A DNA stretch of 64,000 nucleotides from Gammaproteobacteria bacterium (GTDB lineage Bacteria > Pseudomonadota > Gammaproteobacteria > Thiotrichales > Thiotrichaceae): NCBI GenBank assembly GCA_018822845.1, contig JAHJJD010000022.1, positions 1 to 64,000 of the forward strand, given 5' to 3'. Position 1 is the first letter of the stretch. Each line of letters begins with the position of its first letter. This document shows positions 61,385-64,000 of the stretch, piece by piece. The notes below the pieces were generated by a model that saw nothing but the letters and a program-made list of their open reading frames with translations, was not told where the DNA came from and did no database searches. Both the position numbers and the translations under genes were made by a program.

Positions 61385-64000
61385 CCCATATGCCGGGTAT
61401 TTCTTCATGTATGTCCGGTGGTTCAGGAAAATCATTGCAGACTTTGTGATAGGTGGGCTTGAAAATAAGCCAATCATAAGGTAAGAATTTGCCAATAAAC
61501 GTATTCCAATCTTGCTTGCTTAAATTATGATTGGCGATGTTACATGCTTGCTCATGGAAACCATCAGGTGTGAATTCGTCAAAATTATGAATTCTTATAT
61601 TGCCGTTTTCTTCAATTGCCAGATACTCACCATCCGGGCTGAAAGCTATAATGGATCCGGGTAATGATAGATGTCCTATTATTTGTTTAAGATTTATATT
61701 CCATAGCGTGGCATCTGCTTTTCTATCATGGCTTAAAATCATTGATTTTCGCGAGTTTTGAATAATCTCGCTGGGGTTTGGATGTGGTATGGGTTGTTGC
61801 ATTGATTGTGTGGTGACGATATCCCAGAGTTTGATGGTGGTGTCATTTTGATCCCAAGCCATTAATGCTTTTTCTGATAAAAACTTAAGATACCCGATGT
61901 GGTTTCCAACTTCCAGTGTTTTTATTAGTAAATTATTTCTCGGATCAATTATTTTTAATGTGCCATCGCTGTTGTTGGCTATGGCTAATGATCCACTCGG
62001 TGAAAAAGCTATGACGCTATCTTTTGATGTTTTCAATAATTGGTATACAGGCTCTCCTCTTTCATCCCAGAACATTAAGTTATTATTGTCAATGGTTATG
62101 GTTTGATTGAGCGCCTCATTAAATTTTATATCTTTAACTTGTTGTCCTGTTGATTTTGGCTGGGAAGGTGGGGAGAGGTTCTGGCAAAACTGAATATTGT
62201 TGTCGTTGTCAATGATAACCAGGTTGCCATTGGGTGCAGGCTTGATGATGGCTACTCCTTTGGCGGAGGTTTTGTATTGATCTGATAGCTTGCGACCTTG
62301 GAAGTCAAAATATTGTATGGTGTTTTTAGCCTTATCTAAAATAATGAATGATTTCATCGGGCTGATGATGATTTTTTGAATGTCCTTATTAAAACCTATT
62401 TTCTCTTGATTGTTTTCGTCCAAAATGCTTTCCGTCGGTTTTTGTGTAATCGTGTTGATGTCTTCAGTGTAGTCGATTGGGATGGTCTGTATAGGTTTGT
62501 TGGTCGATGCTTCATTCAGGTTTGTTGTTTTAATTTTTCTACCGAAATCATTCCAGAAAATTTGTTCCCGGTTGCTTTGGGTAATGATAATGCCGGATGT
62601 GCCAATGTCAAAATAATTGATTGGGGACATTTCTTCGTCTAGCGAGATAGTGCCCTGAAGCTTTCTGGATTCAGTGTCCCATATTTGCAAGTTTCTCTTT
62701 TCCTTGTTTAGTGTTACGAGCCTTCCTGATTTTTCGTCGAATCGGTCGCTATCAGGAAAATATAAGAGGGATAGAGTAGGGCGTTGAAGGACAAAACTTC
62801 TCTTGTCCTTTTTATTTTTGATGATAATGCGACCATCCTTGTGAAATGTCCATAATTCATCACCGGCTTTCGCTCCATAGGCATTCTTCAGAGAGGGTTT
62901 TCTGTATAAGCTGGAAGAATAAAGTATCTGACTTATGGTATGGTAAATCTCTGAACGTTTGTCTGCATTTGTTTCCAGTTGTTCTGCATGTAAGGCGAGT
63001 AGCAATGCCTGATCGGTGTTTTGTGATGAATTATTCTGGTAGTTGTGGCTGAGAGCATGCGCATGTGTCAACAGGCTGTTGATGATGGCTGCTTTTGTTT
63101 GCTCCCGCGCCTGAAACCCAAACCAAATGGATGATGCAAATGTAATGACCAATATTAAAATAGCGGCACCTTTACGTGTATTGTCCAGTTTGCGGTGCTT
63201 GATGCTTTTTTTCATGATGGAAAATTCGCACGGGTCTTCACGCCAGTTACTTGTGCCATTCTGTCCTTTCTCGACTTGCTGCAAGTCGTATCGCTCCAGA
63301 GCATGACCGGTATACTTGTTACCCGCATTTTTCCATTCAGCTTTACGTCCATCAAGTATGCGTCGCGCTTTCTGTCCGGGATACGTGGATGAATCGTATT
63401 TATCTTCAATTACCTGGGCTAGTGTGTCGTGAACAAGCCGTGTTTGTGTTGACGGTGCAGTAGCCTTATTGATATAGGTATCGATCAAAAGATAATGCTT
63501 TTTGAGAGTATCCAACAGGTCACGGCGATAATGAATGTGGGAATAGCGCTTTTCATAATCCGCTGCATCAAGATTTTGGCTGGTGCCTCTTTGGGTGGCG
63601 TGAGCGAAAAGTACATCCAGCATCAAGCCACTATCTCTGGCTTCTTTACCCCAGGTTTTTTGTTTGGAAATTTCACTCAGTTGCCGATCGATATAGGTTT
63701 CCAGTAATAAACCTCTATGGTTTTCGGTTTCATAGAGTTCTCTAGTCCAGACTCTGTCATCATCATTTTTAATCTTTTCCCACAATTGGTAAAGGATGAT
63801 CTGAAGTGTGGGTGCAATACCTGATTGCGAGTCGATCAGTAAGTCGTCGGCTATTTGGTTAGCTAATTCTTCACAGGATGGCTCGATCCGCAAACGGTAA
63901 GCCTGTTGTAGCTCAGGGTTCTCAACCAGCTCACAGAGAATTTTGATGATGGCATTTTTATCGAGTGATTTGAGCGGGTAGTTGATCTGGTTGACAGCAT
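61377..64000 (-). CDS. STAND-type NTPase C-terminal part with TM helix and WD40/beta-propeller domain (N-terminus beyond window)
   Basis: LQIILYQLWEKI...YETENHRGLLLETYIDRQL (nSTAND winged-helix-like), TM GAAILILVITFASSIWFGF, then propeller-type repeats (IKLWDIVTTQSM, LAIANNSDGTLKIIDPRNNLL). The reading frame stays open to position 64000. Confidence 0.75.
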   Translation of the reverse strand, partial: AVNQINYPLKSLDKNAIIKILCELVENPELQQAYRLRIEPSCEELANQIADDLLIDSQSGIAPTLQIILYQLWEKIKNDDDRVWTRELYETENHRGLLLETYIDRQLSEISKQKTWGKEARDSGLMLDVLFAHATQRGTSQNLDAADYEKRYSHIHYRRDLLDTLKKHYLLIDTYINKATAPSTQTRLVHDTLAQVIEDKYDSSTYPGQKARRILDGRKAEWKNAGNKYTGHALERYDLQQVEKGQNGTSNWREDPCEFSIMKKSIKHRKLDNTRKGAAILILVITFASSIWFGFQAREQTKAAIINSLLTHAHALSHNYQNNSSQNTDQALLLALHAEQLETNADKRSEIYHTISQILYSSSLYRKPSLKNAYGAKAGDELWTFHKDGRIIIKNKKDKRSFVLQRPTLSLLYFPDSDRFDEKSGRLVTLNKEKRNLQIWDTESRKLQGTISLDEEMSPINYFDIGTSGIIITQSNREQIFWNDFGRKIKTTNLNEASTNKPIQTIPIDYTEDINTITQKPTESILDENNQEKIGFNKDIQKIIISPMKSFIILDKAKNTIQYFDFQGRKLSDQYKTSAKGVAIIKPAPNGNLVIIDNDNNIQFCQNLSPPSQPKSTGQQVKDIKFNEALNQTITIDNNNLMFWDERGEPVYQLLKTSKDSVIAFSPSGSLAIANNSDGTLKIIDPRNNLLIKTLEVGNHIGYLKFLSEKALMAWDQNDTTIKLWDIVTTQSMQQPIPHPNPSEIIQNSRKSMILSHDRKADATLWNINLKQIIGHLSLPGSIIAFSPDGEYLAIEENGNIRIHNFDEFTPDGFHEQACNIANHNLSKQDWNTFIGKFLPYDWLIFKPTYHKVCNDFPEPPDIHEEIPGIWDW

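Overview
A gammaproteobacterial chromosomal window, possibly a Thiothrix-like sulfur bacterium (taxonomy inferred, not verified). From left to right: (1) A nitrogen-fixation cofactor cluster on the minus strand: nifE-nifN, then nifX-rseC-like-DUF269-CCE_0567-fdxB-nifV (nifV is cut by the window edge). The two halves are separated by an oppositely oriented parDE toxin-antitoxin pair, and each half has its own recognisable sigma-54 promoter and NifA-type UAS. (2) An AT-rich accessory island at 6.1-9.9 kb encoding two adjacent DUF262 proteins, the best candidate here for a little-described defence system. It abuts a decayed TA remnant and an AlbA_2/RecG-like gene. (3) A glutaredoxin/SagB-like dehydrogenase cluster whose dehydrogenase gene carries in-frame palindromic repeat insertions. 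(4) Housekeeping genes: rne, rluC, gph-like, sppA-like, cinA-like, a SWIM/SNF2 helicase, recA-recX-alaS-lysC-csrA, tRNA-Ser, tRNA-Arg and tmRNA. (5) A ~15 kb exopolysaccharide operon running from rmlA to wzc on the minus strand. (6) prfB with its +1 programmed frameshift, lysS, and a truncated STAND-TM-beta-propeller gene at the right edge. All family names come from reading the translations; no database search was run.
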